Shown: in pieces, positions 29,429-40,750 of the stretch
Numbering within the stretch: the stretch's first letter is position 1
Layout of the letters: each line of letters opens with the position of its first letter
Assembly (NCBI RefSeq): GCF_003073475.1
Contig: NZ_CP029033.1
Coordinates: forward strand, 868,001 to 932,000
DNA from: Actinobaculum sp. 313
GTDB taxonomy: Bacteria; Actinomycetota; Actinomycetes; Actinomycetales; Actinomycetaceae
Reading direction: 5' to 3'
Length of the DNA stretch: 64,000 bases
Notes under the pieces: generated by a model
Database searches by the model: none
Told to the model about the DNA's origin: nothing
Seen by the model: the letters and a program-made list of their open reading frames with translations, nothing else
Position numbers and translations under genes: made by a program

Positions 29429-30472
29429 GTGAGTAGTTCTACCGTGCTGGGCATTGAAACGTCGTGTGATGAAACGGGTGTCGCCGTCGTACGAGACGGC
29501 GAGCTGCTGGCGGATGTGACCGCTACGTCCATGGACGAATATGCGCGCTACGGCGGTATCATCCCGGAGATTGCCTCGCGGGCACATTTGGAGACGGTGA
29601 TCCCGACGCTCGATGCTGCATTGGATGAGGCAGGTTTAGCGCTCGATGATATTGATGCGATTGCGGTGACCGCCGGGCCGGGGCTGATCGGGTCTTTGAC
29701 TGTGGGAGTGTCCGCTGCCAAGGCGTTGGCGCTTTCGCTGGGGAAACCGCTATACGGCGTCAACCACATTATTGGACATCTGTGCGTGGACGAATTGGTC
29801 GAGGGGCCGTTCCCGGAGCGATTCATTGGCTTGGTGGTTTCTGGGGGCCATACCTCGTTGTTGCGGGTCGCGAATATTGCTACCGACGTGGTGGAACTGG
29901 GAGGAACACTCGACGACGCCGCCGGTGAGGCTTTTGACAAGGTGGGGCGATTGCTCGGTCTGCCCTATCCGGGAGGTCCGCATATCGACCGCTTGGCGCG
30001 TGAGGGGGACCGGACAGCCATTCGCTTCCCACGCGGCCTTTCCCGGGGCAAGGACAAGGCCCGTCACCCCTACGATTTTTCGTTCTCCGGGCTGAAGACG
30101 GCCGTCGCCCGCTATGTGGAAGACCTTGAGGCGCGCGGCGAGGAACTGCCTAAGGCCGATATCGCAGCCGGATTTTCCGAGGCGGTAGCCGATGTACTGG
30201 TAGAGAAGGCAATGGCAGCTTGCCAAGTCAATGATTGCGACACCCTGGTGATTGGCGGCGGTTTCTCGGCCAACTCTCGTCTGCGGGAGCTGGCGGCGGA
30301 GCGCGCCGAGAAGTATGGCATCGCGGTGCGTGTGCCGCCGATTCGTTATTGCACCGATAATGGTGCAATGATCGCAGCCCTGGGTTGGGAGCTGGTACGC
30401 AATGGGGTGGAACCATCATCTTTGGACATCACGGTTGAGACGGCCATGGATCTCAATAAGATACGAATGTAG
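29429..30472 (+). CDS. tsaD: tRNA t6A threonylcarbamoyltransferase TsaD
   Basis: The 347-residue catalytic subunit transfers threonylcarbamoyl to A37 of ANN-decoding tRNAs. [16 protein letters not shown] opens the ASKHA fold; His113 and His117 in NHIIGHL bind the metal; [21 protein letters not shown] is the substrate loop. GTG 29429 has AGGAG 5 bases upstream. It is separated from tsaE-tsaB-rimI by sdhCAB, which is unusual since these often sit together. Confidence 0.95.
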   Translation: MSSSTVLGIETSCDETGVAVVRDGELLADVTATSMDEYARYGGIIPEIASRAHLETVIPTLDAALDEAGLALDDIDAIAVTAGPGLIGSLTVGVSAAKALALSLGKPLYGVNHIIGHLCVDELVEGPFPERFIGLVVSGGHTSLLRVANIATDVVELGGTLDDAAGEAFDKVGRLLGLPYPGGPHIDRLAREGDRTAIRFPRGLSRGKDKARHPYDFSFSGLKTAVARYVEDLEARGEELPKADIAAGFSEAVADVLVEKAMAACQVNDCDTLVIGGGFSANSRLRELAAERAEKYGIAVRVPPIRYCTDNGAMIAALGWELVRNGVEPSSLDITVETAMDLNKIRM

Positions 30473-30969
30473 CCGGAGCCGGGATCTTAGGCGTGAAAGA
30501 TGAAGCTCTTAGGCATGTAAGACGGAACCTTGGCCTGCGGCGACCTCCACTGGCCGAGCCACGGTGTACACGGTGCAACATGCGACCGGGAAGACTTCCA
30601 ATTCCTGTGAAATCGTCCTGCTCACCATGCGCGGACGCGCCTTCCGTGTGCCCCACAGATGCCCCACCGACCACGTCTTCAACGAATATGCTGCGCAGGG
30701 CGCACCTGCAGCGTGCCGCACCAGGTGCATCGCTCACGGGAAGGCCGCACGGGTCGCTCAAGGAACAGGCCACACGGGTACGCCTGCAATGAGTACGCCC
30801 GCAGGATGCCGCGCAGGCACGGGTACGCCCCTAGCATGCTGTACCGGAACGTCTTATATGAACGTGCCTAACGAGGTCCACCCTCAACGTGCCGCACCGC
30901 GAATGTGTTCAACTGGCCAACCGAACACGGCTTCCTCCGATAGGTGGAGCCACCCACTAGCTGCCGTTA
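30473..30969. other. Repeat-rich intergenic stretch
   Basis: About 500 bases between the 3' ends of tsaD and the methyltransferase gene. Short open frames exist but show no family features. Words such as TCTTAGGC (30486, 30509) and CACGGGTACGCC (30773, 30818) recur, so this looks like degenerate repeat DNA. Confidence 0.5.
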
Positions 30970-32151
30970 CTAGCTGCCTTCGCCGAGAACACGCTCGGCC
31001 AGGATCGCGCGGTGGCGTCCCAGAACCGGGGTGAGGATGAGTACGCCGGGGCGTCCGGTGTGCTTGCCGATTCTCTTCCGTAACAGCTCGACGTCGGTGT
31101 CGGTGCCGCGTTTCTTAATCTCCAGCGCTCCGATTCCGTGGGCGTCCAGCGCCCGCTTGATGTCCTTGGCATCATTGCGGAGAACTTCCCGGATCGCAAA
31201 AGAATCACATCCGGGCAGTGGCTTCTCGCCGGTCAGGTAGGCGATTCCGTCGGATACTGGGGCGACGTCGTATGTGCTGCACAATCGCGCGATTGCGCCG
31301 GCGCGGATAAGCGCGGCGTTCGGCTCAAGAAGTAGCGGACCGAGGGCGGAAGGTTCGGAAGGGATAACCGGTTCGTCGGCAGATGTGGCACCGGAGTTGA
31401 AAGTGACTCTATCGACGACGGCGTAGCGTCCGGGCGTTCCTGTGCCTTGCCACACGACTGCCTCCAGTAATTCACCGCCTTCACTGGTCCAGACCACGTG
31501 TGCCTGCGCGGGGAGGATACTGTGTGGAATGCCGGGAGCGACCTTGATGCCGGAGTAGCGGTAGGAGGCAGCAATGTCAAGCGCCTGCCCGTAAGTGGGT
31601 GACCAGCTCTGTGGATCCTTTATGCGCCTGCCGGTCGATGTGCGGCGTGCCGGGTCTAACCACACCGCGTCGGTGTCTGGAACCATTGCGGTCACACCGT
31701 CTTCGCACAGCACCGTGGCGGCGGGAAGATTTGCCCGGGCAATAAGTGCGGTGGCGGGATCGGATTCGATTGCCGTGACTTGCAGGTCGGCATCACAAAA
31801 GGCGAGGGAATCCGCTCCTATCCCGCAGCCGATGTCAACGACATGCCGTGCCCCAGCACGTGCGAATTGCGCGGCGTGTGTTTGGGCGACGCTCCACCGG
31901 CTTGACTGCTCATAGCCGGCCTGCGTGAAGAATAGGGTTTCGGCAAGATTACCGAACTTGGCTCGTGCACGTTGGCGCAGGCGTGCCTGCGTCAAAACAA
32001 CGGCGACGAGTTCGGGCGCGTGGCCCTCGCGGCGCAGACGACCGGCGAGGGCGAGTGCGTCGTCGCCGCGGTAAGGGGGCAGTGACTCTAACAGGGCTCG
32101 GCCTTCCGGGCTGAGCAGCGCGGTGACCTCGGAAACATCCACGGGCAGCAT
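30970..32151 (-). CDS. THUMP-like class I methyltransferase
   Basis: The 393-residue product has a Rossmann methyltransferase core with the SAM motif VVDIGCGIGADSLAF (about residues 100-115) and VWLDPARRTSTGRRIKDP, plus a C-terminal THUMP-like domain (EIKKRGTDTDVELLRKRIG). Actinobacteria commonly have one such protein of undefined RNA or other substrate. ATG 32151 was chosen; the frame continues upstream into low-complexity DNA. Confidence 0.75.
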   Translation of the reverse strand: MLPVDVSEVTALLSPEGRALLESLPPYRGDDALALAGRLRREGHAPELVAVVLTQARLRQRARAKFGNLAETLFFTQAGYEQSSRWSVAQTHAAQFARAGARHVVDIGCGIGADSLAFCDADLQVTAIESDPATALIARANLPAATVLCEDGVTAMVPDTDAVWLDPARRTSTGRRIKDPQSWSPTYGQALDIAASYRYSGIKVAPGIPHSILPAQAHVVWTSEGGELLEAVVWQGTGTPGRYAVVDRVTFNSGATSADEPVIPSEPSALGPLLLEPNAALIRAGAIARLCSTYDVAPVSDGIAYLTGEKPLPGCDSFAIREVLRNDAKDIKRALDAHGIGALEIKKRGTDTDVELLRKRIGKHTGRPGVLILTPVLGRHRAILAERVLGEGS

Positions 32152-32194
32152 TGTCGCATGAGCGCAGGGGAGATGTGCGGGGAGGGAGGGGCAC

Positions 32195-32287
32195 AACGTG
32201 CCAATTGGCGCTGGCGGATCGCAGGCGTTGACCGCTGCGGATGCGGGGTGGATCGCAAACGTGCCAATTGGCGCTGGCGGATCGCAG
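32195..32287. repeat. 30-bp direct repeat upstream of groS
   Basis: Copies at 32195-32224 and 32258-32287 are identical over 30 bases (start AACGTGCCAATTGGCGCTGG) and 63 bases apart. They lie just before the methyltransferase start on the minus strand. Each contains the palindrome GCCAATTGGC. Confidence 0.85.
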
Positions 32288-32523
32288 AGAGCAATGAGAT
32301 AGGCGTGTGCGTGGTGTGCTCGCTCCGCGCTGACGATCACTGTGCCAGATCTCATGGGATGAAGAAAGGCGAGGGATGCGCTCATCAGGCGGGGTGTGCG
32401 GGGAGAAGCGTGCGCCTGGGTACGCGCGGCTATGTGCGCGGATTCGCGCACGTGATGTGTCCGGATTGCGTCGCGCTAAGTTTGGGCGGGCAGCGGTCCT
32501 ACGGGGTGTTGATTGCGACAAGT

Positions 32524-32550
32524 CTGGCACTCGCCTTGACCGAGTGCTAA
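32524..32550. promoter_or_regulatory. CIRCE operator for HrcA
   Basis: CTGGCACTC and GAGTGCTAA flank a 9-base spacer, one or two changes from the CIRCE consensus. It lies 137 bases before groS and marks heat-shock control by the repressor HrcA. Confidence 0.9.
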
Positions 32551-32686
32551 CTTCGGCATAACCTTCTTACGGACGTAGTTCTAACTACGGCTTGTGCCCG
32601 GTTCGGGCCCGGCCCCCGCGACGGCGGGTCCCGCGGCCAGGTGCTTCATAACCAAAGCACGAGTTGAAGAAGAAAGGGGATCCGCA

Positions 32687-32983
32687 GTGTCGGTCTCCAT
32701 CAAACCGCTTGAGGATCGCATCGTGATCCAGCAGCTGGAAGCAGAAACCACCACGGCCTCCGGCCTTGTCCTTCCGGACACGGCCAAGGAGAAGCCGCAG
32801 GAGGGGAAGGTCCTTGCCGTTGGGCCGGGACGCATTGACGACAAGGGCAACCGTGTTCCGGTTGACGTCAAGGAGGGTGACGTGGTCATTTACTCCAAGT
32901 ACGGCGGTACCGAGATCAAGTACGGTGCGGATGAGTACATCATCCTGTCCTCGCGCGACGTGCTGGCGGTCGTCGAGAAGTAA
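32687..32983 (+). CDS. groS: Co-chaperonin GroES
   Basis: The 98-residue lid of the GroEL chamber starts [20 protein letters not shown] and has the [17 protein letters not shown] mobile-loop region. GTG 32687 gives the normal length; AAAGGGGAT lies 6-8 bases upstream. groEL does not follow; a terminator comes 10 bases after the stop, so groEL must be elsewhere, as in some other actinobacteria. Confidence 0.95.
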   Translation: MSVSIKPLEDRIVIQQLEAETTTASGLVLPDTAKEKPQEGKVLAVGPGRIDDKGNRVPVDVKEGDVVIYSKYGGTEIKYGADEYIILSSRDVLAVVEK

Positions 32984-32993
32984 GACTGCTGAT

Positions 32994-33029
32994 AAAGGTC
33001 GGGACGGTCCTAGGGTCGTCCCGACCTTT
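32994..33029 (+). terminator. Terminator after groS
   Basis: AAAGGTCGGGACG (32994-33006) pairs perfectly with CGTCCCGACCTTT (33017-33029), 10-base loop. Confidence 0.85.
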
Positions 33030-33072
33030 GCATTTGGCCGTCCCGACCTTTGCGTTTGGCCGTCCCGACCTT
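33017..33072. repeat. 22-bp tandem repeat built on the terminator arm
   Basis: The right arm of the groS terminator begins a tandem array: units at 33017-33038 and 33039-33060 differ by one base and a half unit follows at 33061-33072. Each unit starts CGTCCCGACCTTTGC, so up to three 3' arms could pair with the single 5' arm. Confidence 0.9.
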
Positions 33073-33135
33073 GTATTAAGCCGTGTGCGCGGTGTCTTCT
33101 GTGCTAAGTCGTGTTTAAGGCCAGACGGATTGGGA

Positions 33136-33219
33136 GATGAGTGTGGTCCGACGGTTCTTCGGCGCATGGTAGCGTCCAAGCATGGCGAGACGGACCGCAG
33201 ATGAGTGTGGTCAGACGGT
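33136..33219. repeat. 20-bp direct repeat, 64-base spacing
   Basis: GATGAGTGTGGTCCGACGGT at 33136-33155 recurs with one change at 33200-33219. No gene is present in 33030-33901. Confidence 0.8.
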
Positions 33220-33223
33220 AGCG

Positions 33224-33347
33224 GATGTCCAAATCCCGTCCAAACGAGAGTCTGCCGGTTGAGTCGAGTTGCGGAATCCGCATGATTCCGCCATTTCTTA
33301 AATTGATCCAATCAACTTATCCGTCGTTTGGACGGGATTTGGACATC
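33224..33347. repeat. 124-bp element bounded by perfect 24-bp inverted repeats
   Basis: The arm 33224-33247 (beginning GATGTCCAAATCCCGTCC) is the exact inverse complement of 33324-33347. The 76-base interior has no gene. It could be a long cruciform or a small non-autonomous mobile element; no target-site duplication is evident at its ends. Confidence 0.75.
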
Positions 33348-33408
33348 ATTCCTCGATTCTCGACCACAGAGACTCCCACGCGGTGGGCTGGAGCCGTCGG
33401 CATTGGCA

Positions 33409-33505
33409 GGGAACGTGTCAACGCCGCCTCGCGTGCCAGCCGTGAGAACCGCCAAGGGAGACTGCGCGTCCGCCTGGGCGGGGAACGTGTCAACACTGCC
33501 TCGCG
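33409..33505. repeat. 25-bp direct repeat, 72-base spacing
   Basis: GGGAACGTGTCAAC followed by a GCCTCGCG end occurs at 33409-33433 and 33481-33505 with two changes. Further on, 33530-33710, the word GGTTAGTRCCCGYR appears three times in the remaining gene-free stretch up to 33901. Confidence 0.75.
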
Positions 33506-33901
33506 ACTCACCCTACTAACCGGTGACTGCCATGCGGGCCGGTAGGTTAGTGCCCGTGCGGGCCAGTAGCGTAGAGCGCGCGCGGCCGCTGCGGTGTCGG
33601 GGCCCTGGGAGTGCCGCGCGGGCCGTCAGCTTAGTACCCGCGCAGGCCGGTACCAAGAATGTACTTATCACCCGGCCTTGCAACCGGTAGGTTAGTACCC
33701 GCATAGGCGTCCGCGCGCTTTGCTTGCCGGTGCGCCGCTGTCCTTGTGGCTGCCTTGGCACGCACTGTCGCCCAGGAGTACTCGCGGTTGTTGACGGGTC
33801 AGTCTCCGCCACGGCAGGGGAGACAAGCGAGTGACTGTGGAGCGCTCGCGGTTGTCGATGGATCCGTCTCCGGCCCGTCGGCACAGGTGGTCTCTCAAGG
33901 T

Positions 33902-35152
33902 CTAGTCAACAACGGCAGCTGTGGCTACCGCGATGAGGCGAAGGTTGTGCGGCAGTGCGCCGTCGGCGTCGGAAGCGGTCATCGTGAGGATAACGGTGTC
34001 CTTTGCCGGGTTGTTGACGAACTTGGTGGAGAAATAGCCCTGCCACGAGTACGCGCCGGGTCCGCCTAAGAAGGCCGGCGATCCATCGGGTGCACCGATG
34101 CCCTCTTGAATCTCCAACTGGTATCCCCACTTATTCTTGAAGCCCTGCCACCAGTACTTCTCGCCGATCTGGTTGGTGGTCATCATGTCGACTGCAGTGG
34201 GCGAGAGGATTCGCACGCCATTGAATTCGCCGCGGTTGAGAAGCATCTGAGCCAGCTTGTAGTAGTCATGGGTTGTGCCATGCAGGCCGGCTGCGCCAGA
34301 GAAGTATGTTCGGTAGGGCGAATGCGCGCCCTCGGGGCCAAGCTTGTACGGGCCGACTTGTACATTCTCATACTGCCGTTCGTCTCTGCCGGGCCAGTAG
34401 CATTCTGCCAAGCGATGCTTCTGGTCTTCGGGGATGAAGAACCAGGTTTCATCCATGCCGAGCGGGGCGAAAATGTTCTGGCGCAGATACGAATCAAAGT
34501 CCTGACCGGAAATGACTTCTACTAGCCGGGCCAGGGTATCCACAGACGAGTTGGAATAATCAAACATCTCGCCAGGCTCAGCGATTAGCGGAGCTTGTGC
34601 GACGCGCTTGATGTTCTCCTCAAGAGTTGTATCGGGAGCATTCATGTCGTCCCGTACTCCAAGCTGACCGTAGATCTTCGGTACCACGTGATAGACGGGA
34701 AGATCGAAGCGTTCATCCCACCAGGAGTTAGTTAGTCCCGCGGTCATGGACAGCAGGTGGTGGAAGGTGATCGGTTTTGTTGCTGGAACCAACCGGTAAC
34801 TGAGATCTTTTTCGACGACGGCGACGTGCGGGTGCCCGAACTCGGGCAGGTAGTTTGCAATGGGTTCCTGGAGGTCGAGTAGTCCCTTTTCCCACAGTTG
34901 CATCACTGCAACGGCGGTTGGGATTTTCGACATGGAGGCGAGGCGGAAGATCGAGTCGGTTGCCATGGGCACGCCTTCGTCGGCCTTTCCAAACGCCTTG
35001 AAGTAGCAGATTCTGCCGTGGCGGGCCATGAGGACCACCATGCCTTGGTATGCATTCTCGTCGATATGTTTGGCGACGAGCGTATCAATGCGAGCGAGGC
35101 GATCAGCGCTAACGCCTACACTCGCCGGATCAACAATGTGTGAATCGTCCAT
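33902..35152 (-). CDS. Serine beta-lactamase/esterase family protein
   Basis: The 416-residue product is a class C beta-lactamase-like serine hydrolase (Pfam Beta-lactamase): Ser73-Met-Ser-Lys76 is the SxxK motif, Tyr-Ser-Asn in FDYSNSSVDTLARL the second motif, and GGPGAYSWQG near the C-terminus is in the place of the third. There is no signal peptide, so an intracellular esterase or peptidase is more likely than an antibiotic-resistance enzyme. ATG 35152 has GGAGAATC before it; the frame is open to 35323 but lacks a better start. Confidence 0.8.
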   Translation of the reverse strand: MDDSHIVDPASVGVSADRLARIDTLVAKHIDENAYQGMVVLMARHGRICYFKAFGKADEGVPMATDSIFRLASMSKIPTAVAVMQLWEKGLLDLQEPIANYLPEFGHPHVAVVEKDLSYRLVPATKPITFHHLLSMTAGLTNSWWDERFDLPVYHVVPKIYGQLGVRDDMNAPDTTLEENIKRVAQAPLIAEPGEMFDYSNSSVDTLARLVEVISGQDFDSYLRQNIFAPLGMDETWFFIPEDQKHRLAECYWPGRDERQYENVQVGPYKLGPEGAHSPYRTYFSGAAGLHGTTHDYYKLAQMLLNRGEFNGVRILSPTAVDMMTTNQIGEKYWWQGFKNKWGYQLEIQEGIGAPDGSPAFLGGPGAYSWQGYFSTKFVNNPAKDTVILTMTASDADGALPHNLRLIAVATAAVVD

Positions 35153-35495
35153 GATTCTCCAATCGGTTAGTAGGGCGGCAAGTGCCCGTGTGATCAATTC
35201 TCCCTGAAAATCTCGCGCCATGCGGGCAGTTTGGTGGGTGAATCTTCGCTGGGCGGCCAAAGGGTAGCGAAGCTGCGGTGACGCTAAGCGGCGGTGAGGT
35301 CTGGGCTGGGGTGTACTCTTCATGCGGTGTGTGGTGATCCTGGCCGGTGGGGTTGAACATGGCGCAGGGCACCGTCGATCCCCATGCGGTATTGTGGCGA
35401 TCCTCGCCGCCCGCGGCGAGGGCGGCCATTCGGTCTGCTATATGGTGAGGGTGACATTCAGCAGTTCTGGCCGTTCGCGAGGTCGGTACTTTGCT

Positions 35496-35588
35496 TCTCT
35501 GGCGGAACCCGTATGCAGTAGATGGCAATGCCCGCCTTGAACCGGGAACCGTTCGCCAGGCCGTCTCTGGCGGAACCCGCATGCAGTA
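35496..35588. repeat. 25-bp direct repeat upstream of guaB
   Basis: TCTCTGGCGGAACCCGTATG (35496) and its near copy at 35564 lie 68 bases apart, inside a larger duplicated module in which CCGTTCGC also recurs (35471, 35549). The gap 35324-35682 carries no gene. Confidence 0.75.
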
Positions 35589-35670
35589 CGCGGCAATTCG
35601 CGCCTTATAGGAGAGATGCTGTGGATGCATCGGATCTGAGACTGGCTAGTGGGTAGGAGAGGGTGCTGCG

Positions 35671-37314
<1,644 letters not shown>

Positions 37315-37339
37315 CTTCCGGTGAAGGCAGCGAAACCGT

Positions 37340-38044
37340 TCACACTGCATGGGCGACGGGCCATTCCACGCTTTCCGTTGCTGGTGGCCTCTCTTCCTGC
37401 TGTGCTCGTTTGTTCAAGAAGGTGATGAACTCGGCGTATGCCTGTTCCTCTTGTTCTTGAATATCAATGAGTGGCTGTTCGGCGAGCTCCGGGTAGGCGC
37501 GCAGCATGGCGCCCAGCAGGCGCAGAGTGGCCATCACGTCAGCTTCGGCGTTGTGGAAGTCGTCGTCGTTCCACACATGGTAGTGGCGGCATAGATCTTC
37601 CAAGCGACGCTTGCCCTTGCGGTAACGATCAACGCTCCGATCCAGCAGGTACGGATCGACGACGGGGTAGATAATCCCGCCCAGGCGTTCGGCTAGCGTG
37701 GGGATGCTGTGGCGGCTCAGCTCGGCTTCGAGAAGCGTGAGGTCGTAGACCGCATTGAAGGCGACAATCGGCCATTCCTGTTCCATGTGTGCGGCGAGGG
37801 TGTCTGCAATTTCGGCAAGGACTTCCTCCGCAGGGCGCCCCTCGGTGCGGGCCTGCTCGGTGGTGATGCCGTGGACCTGGGTTGCGGACTCCGGAATCTC
37901 GACGCCGGGATCCGCCAGCCAGTAGCGTCTTGTAACGCCTTCGGTGGTGATGGTGACGAGCGAACATGTCACCAGCCGCGACTCTTCCGGCCGCACTCCG
38001 GTTGTCTCCGTGTCAAAGCCGATAATCGGGCTCTCGCTCCACAT
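37340..38044 (-). CDS. DEDDh 3'-5' exonuclease (DnaQ-like)
   Basis: The 234-residue product has the exonuclease motifs IIGFDTETTG (ExoI), VAFNAVYDLTLLEAE (ExoII) and HNAEADVMATLRLL (ExoIII with the His). It resembles stand-alone epsilon-type exonucleases of actinobacteria. GTG/ATG context: ATG 38044 has GAAAGGATTG upstream. It converges on guaB across the 16-bp array. Confidence 0.85.
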   Translation of the reverse strand: MWSESPIIGFDTETTGVRPEESRLVTCSLVTITTEGVTRRYWLADPGVEIPESATQVHGITTEQARTEGRPAEEVLAEIADTLAAHMEQEWPIVAFNAVYDLTLLEAELSRHSIPTLAERLGGIIYPVVDPYLLDRSVDRYRKGKRRLEDLCRHYHVWNDDDFHNAEADVMATLRLLGAMLRAYPELAEQPLIDIQEQEEQAYAEFITFLNKRAQQEERPPATESVEWPVAHAV

Positions 38045-38208
38045 AACAATCCTTTCTTCGTTGCTCTAAGCCTAGCGGGCGCCTCCGACAGATAGCTGGG
38101 TGGGAAGAGACGGCCGGGCGTAGGTATCGGGTTGATTAGGCCTTGTACTTGTGGACGGCAACTCGTATCGTGGGAGTGACAGTACTCACTCAGCCACGGG
38201 AGTTGCAG

Positions 38209-38553
38209 GTGTCCGAAGTATACGTAGAGGTGGCCAGCCTGGAAGCGGCCGCCCGTAGCGCAGAATCAGCAAGCGATGAAGCAGATGGAATCAGGGTGAC
38301 CGCAGAAACGAACAGTGTTGAAGAAGCGATGGAAGGATCTGTTGCTGCATCGACAGTTGAGTCCGCGACGGAGGCAGTGGACGCCCTGGGTACCCGACTT
38401 CGAAATGTACTGAGCGAGTTCTCATCCGCCCTGACTGTGGCGAAGGAGGGCTATTCCCTGACTACAGGACCAACCTCGATTTCTCAGCGATTGACAGGGA
38501 GGCAGGCCGCTGATGGTGACATGGGCACAGATCGCGAAGTGGAAGGCGTCTAG
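38209..38553 (+). CDS. WXG100-like small protein (cassette B), C-terminus altered
   Basis: The 114-residue helical product starts MSEVYVEVASLEAAARSAES (GTG with GGGAG upstream) and is paralogous to 40439. Near 38480 four bases (one GATT of a GATTGATT-type repeat) seem missing compared with that paralogue; in the restored frame it would end with FSAIDREAGR and a TGA at 38511-38513 sharing one base with the next ATG. As it stands the frame runs 40 bases into the following gene. Confidence 0.6.
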   Translation: MSEVYVEVASLEAAARSAESASDEADGIRVTAETNSVEEAMEGSVAASTVESATEAVDALGTRLRNVLSEFSSALTVAKEGYSLTTGPTSISQRLTGRQAADGDMGTDREVEGV

Positions 38554-40155
38554 CCTTGACGGTTTCTTGGACATGCTGATCTCTGCGCGGAAGCGTGGCA
38601 TGGCAGTCGGAGACTACATCTCGCAGACCGATGTGTCTACAGGTTGGCGAGGAGCCGGAGCTGAAGCGGCTCAGGATCGCCTGAACCAGATTGAAGCCTC
38701 ATGCGAGTACCTTCTCGCCAATATCGGTGATCTCATTATGGCGACTTCTACAGCTCAGGACGGCGTCGGCGAAGTTGAACTGGCTCTCAACGAGGCACTG
38801 TCCTGGGCCGGCTATTGGAATTTCTCCATCAGCGAGAGTGGCGAGGTCATTGATCCTCACCCGTACGATGTCGGAATACATGCCAACCCAGAGGCGAGGG
38901 AACTTGCCGACGAACACAATGCCGCACTGGAAAACACGCGTATGGCGGTTGACGCCGCAATGTCAAAGACAGATGAGGTCGACCGAACCTATCAGCAGGC
39001 CCTGGCTAAGATTGCCAGTGGTGAGGTCAGTGAAGTTGAGGCACTTGACGATACGCCTGGCGTACCGGATGCGCCACCCGAAAACGCCTCGACGGAGCAG
39101 GTCGCTGCATGGTGGAATTCCCTTACTGAGGCGGAGCGCAACGCGATGTTCGACAAATACTATCGTCGGCTCGGAAACCTCGATGGGATTGACGCGGCAA
39201 CTCGTGACAAAGCGAATCGGCGGGCATTTGAGGAAGACTATCGGGTGATCGAAGAAGAGTTGGAGGAGCTTGACAAGCGATTCGCTACATTTCCCGACCG
39301 TCGCGCGACTGGCCTCAACGAGGAACCTATGGCGCCGGGAGACTCGGAGAAGATGCAAAGGTGGAGTGACCTCCATCACCGGAAGACGGACATCGAGGCC
39401 ATTCGAAATGCACTCGATGGTGCGAACGGAGATACGCAACTACTTCTCTACGAGTCGCGAACTGATGAACCAGGGCATACGATGACTCATGCGGCAATCG
39501 CCGTCGGCGATGTCGACACAGCCGACAACGTCACGACTTATGTTCCGGGAATGACGACGACTGTTGCAAAAGACATTGAGTCGATGGTGGGCGATATGGA
39601 ACGGCTGAAGCAACATTCGGAATAAGTGGCGGGCAATGGCGAGAGCGTCGCAGGGGTTGCATGGATCGGCTACGATGCGCCCCCGCTGTTGCATCAGCTG
39701 CGCTTCCTGAACGGGCAGAGGCTGGCGGTGCGGCCTTAGCGCCGTTTTTGGAGGGGATCGAGGATTCCCGGCATGCGGGGTTGAATGATGTCCACCAATC
39801 GCTGCTCGGTCATTTGTACGGTTCGACGACGTCGAGTTATGGCCTGACTGAGGTTCGACCTGGTGTAGTTGATGACTACGCTGCGTTTGGATCACCCGGA
39901 ACACAGCCGGGCTATGACCTCAACGTTCCTGACGGACACAACTTCGTGTTGAAAAACAGAGAAGACCCGGTGACATATGTTGGCGATACGCTCATGATTC
40001 ATGGGGATGACCCTGCCGACGATAACAGCTTCACCGAACTTGACGCCAACAAGGACCTCCATCTGAATCCATTTGGGGCACATTCGACATATTTTGAGGA
40101 GGATTCCGTGGCACTTGACAGTCTGTCCAGAGTTGTAGCAGGAAAGGCTGGGTAG
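38513..40155 (+). pseudogene. DUF1023 alpha/beta hydrolase, inactivated (cassette B)
   Basis: The reading starts MVTWAQIAKWKASSLDGFLD and aligns along its length with the 40747 protein. It is broken by TAA 39623-39625 where the paralogue has Gln in KQHSEQ (a C to T change), and then by a one-base loss in the C run near 39679. The downstream frame continues to the normal end SRVVAGKAG. The nucleophile motif is GHLYGST (Leu codon TTG at 39814) where the paralogues have GHSYGST. Three separate lesions support true decay rather than a sequencing error. Restored length would be 547 residues. Confidence 0.88.
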
Positions 40156-40438
40156 GGCAGGTAACTGGAACTCGGGAGCAGATGGTGACCTCGCTCTGTG
40201 TGTGAGCATTCGGAAGTGCCAAATTCCCAGTTGCATTGGGCGTTGAAGCACAGGTGCCGACGCGGTGATCAATTGGCACCGGCAATCGGCGCGGCTGGAT
40301 GCGTAGTGTAATCCGGTCACCGCGGAGCAACCCCGCACGCCCTGCATGTTCGGTTCGCATGCAACCGGCCCTTGAACGCAGTATTCCGCTCAGGGTATGC
40401 TTGGTCACGTCGTGCTCACTTGTAGCGAAAGGGCAGCG

Positions 40439-40750
40439 GTGTCAGAACTACGCGTTGAAGAAGGCAGCCTCGATAGCGCCATGACCAATACCCAGGAGGC
40501 GAGCGACTACGCCGGGAACGTTCAGGTCTCTGATGGTATGGGAACCGTATCAAGCGGCATGAGTGGCGCCTCGGCAGCGGTCGCAGCAAGCTCGGCGGGT
40601 CAGGCGGTTGACGATCTAGCGAAGAAGCTGGCGAGCGGACTGACGGAGTTTCATTCGGCGCTCGACAGTGCCAAACAGTCGTATTCCAGCACGGATGAGA
40701 CGACGAGCATTGATTTTTCGGCGTTTGATACAGCGATGGGGGAGTCATGA
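40439..40750 (+). CDS. WXG100-like small protein (cassette C)
   Basis: The 103-residue product starts MSELRVEEGSLDSAMTNTQE with GTG 40439 and AAAGGG upstream. It is Ala/Ser-rich and helical, without signal peptide, and ends IDFSAFDTAMGES. Its TGA overlaps the hydrolase ATG by four bases, a strict coupling seen (with a one-base overlap) in cassette B. Likely a chaperone-like partner or co-secreted protein of the hydrolase. The 280-base gap before it holds nothing clear. Confidence 0.7.
   Translation: MSELRVEEGSLDSAMTNTQEASDYAGNVQVSDGMGTVSSGMSGASAAVAASSAGQAVDDLAKKLASGLTEFHSALDSAKQSYSSTDETTSIDFSAFDTAMGES

Noticed and set aside
30564-31034. 156-residue frame after tsaD
   Set aside because: It runs through degenerate repeats and into the 3' end of the methyltransferase gene on the other strand.
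33902-35152. A beta-lactam resistance gene
   Set aside because: The SxxK hydrolase lacks a signal peptide and is closer in layout to EstB-like esterases, so resistance is not supported.
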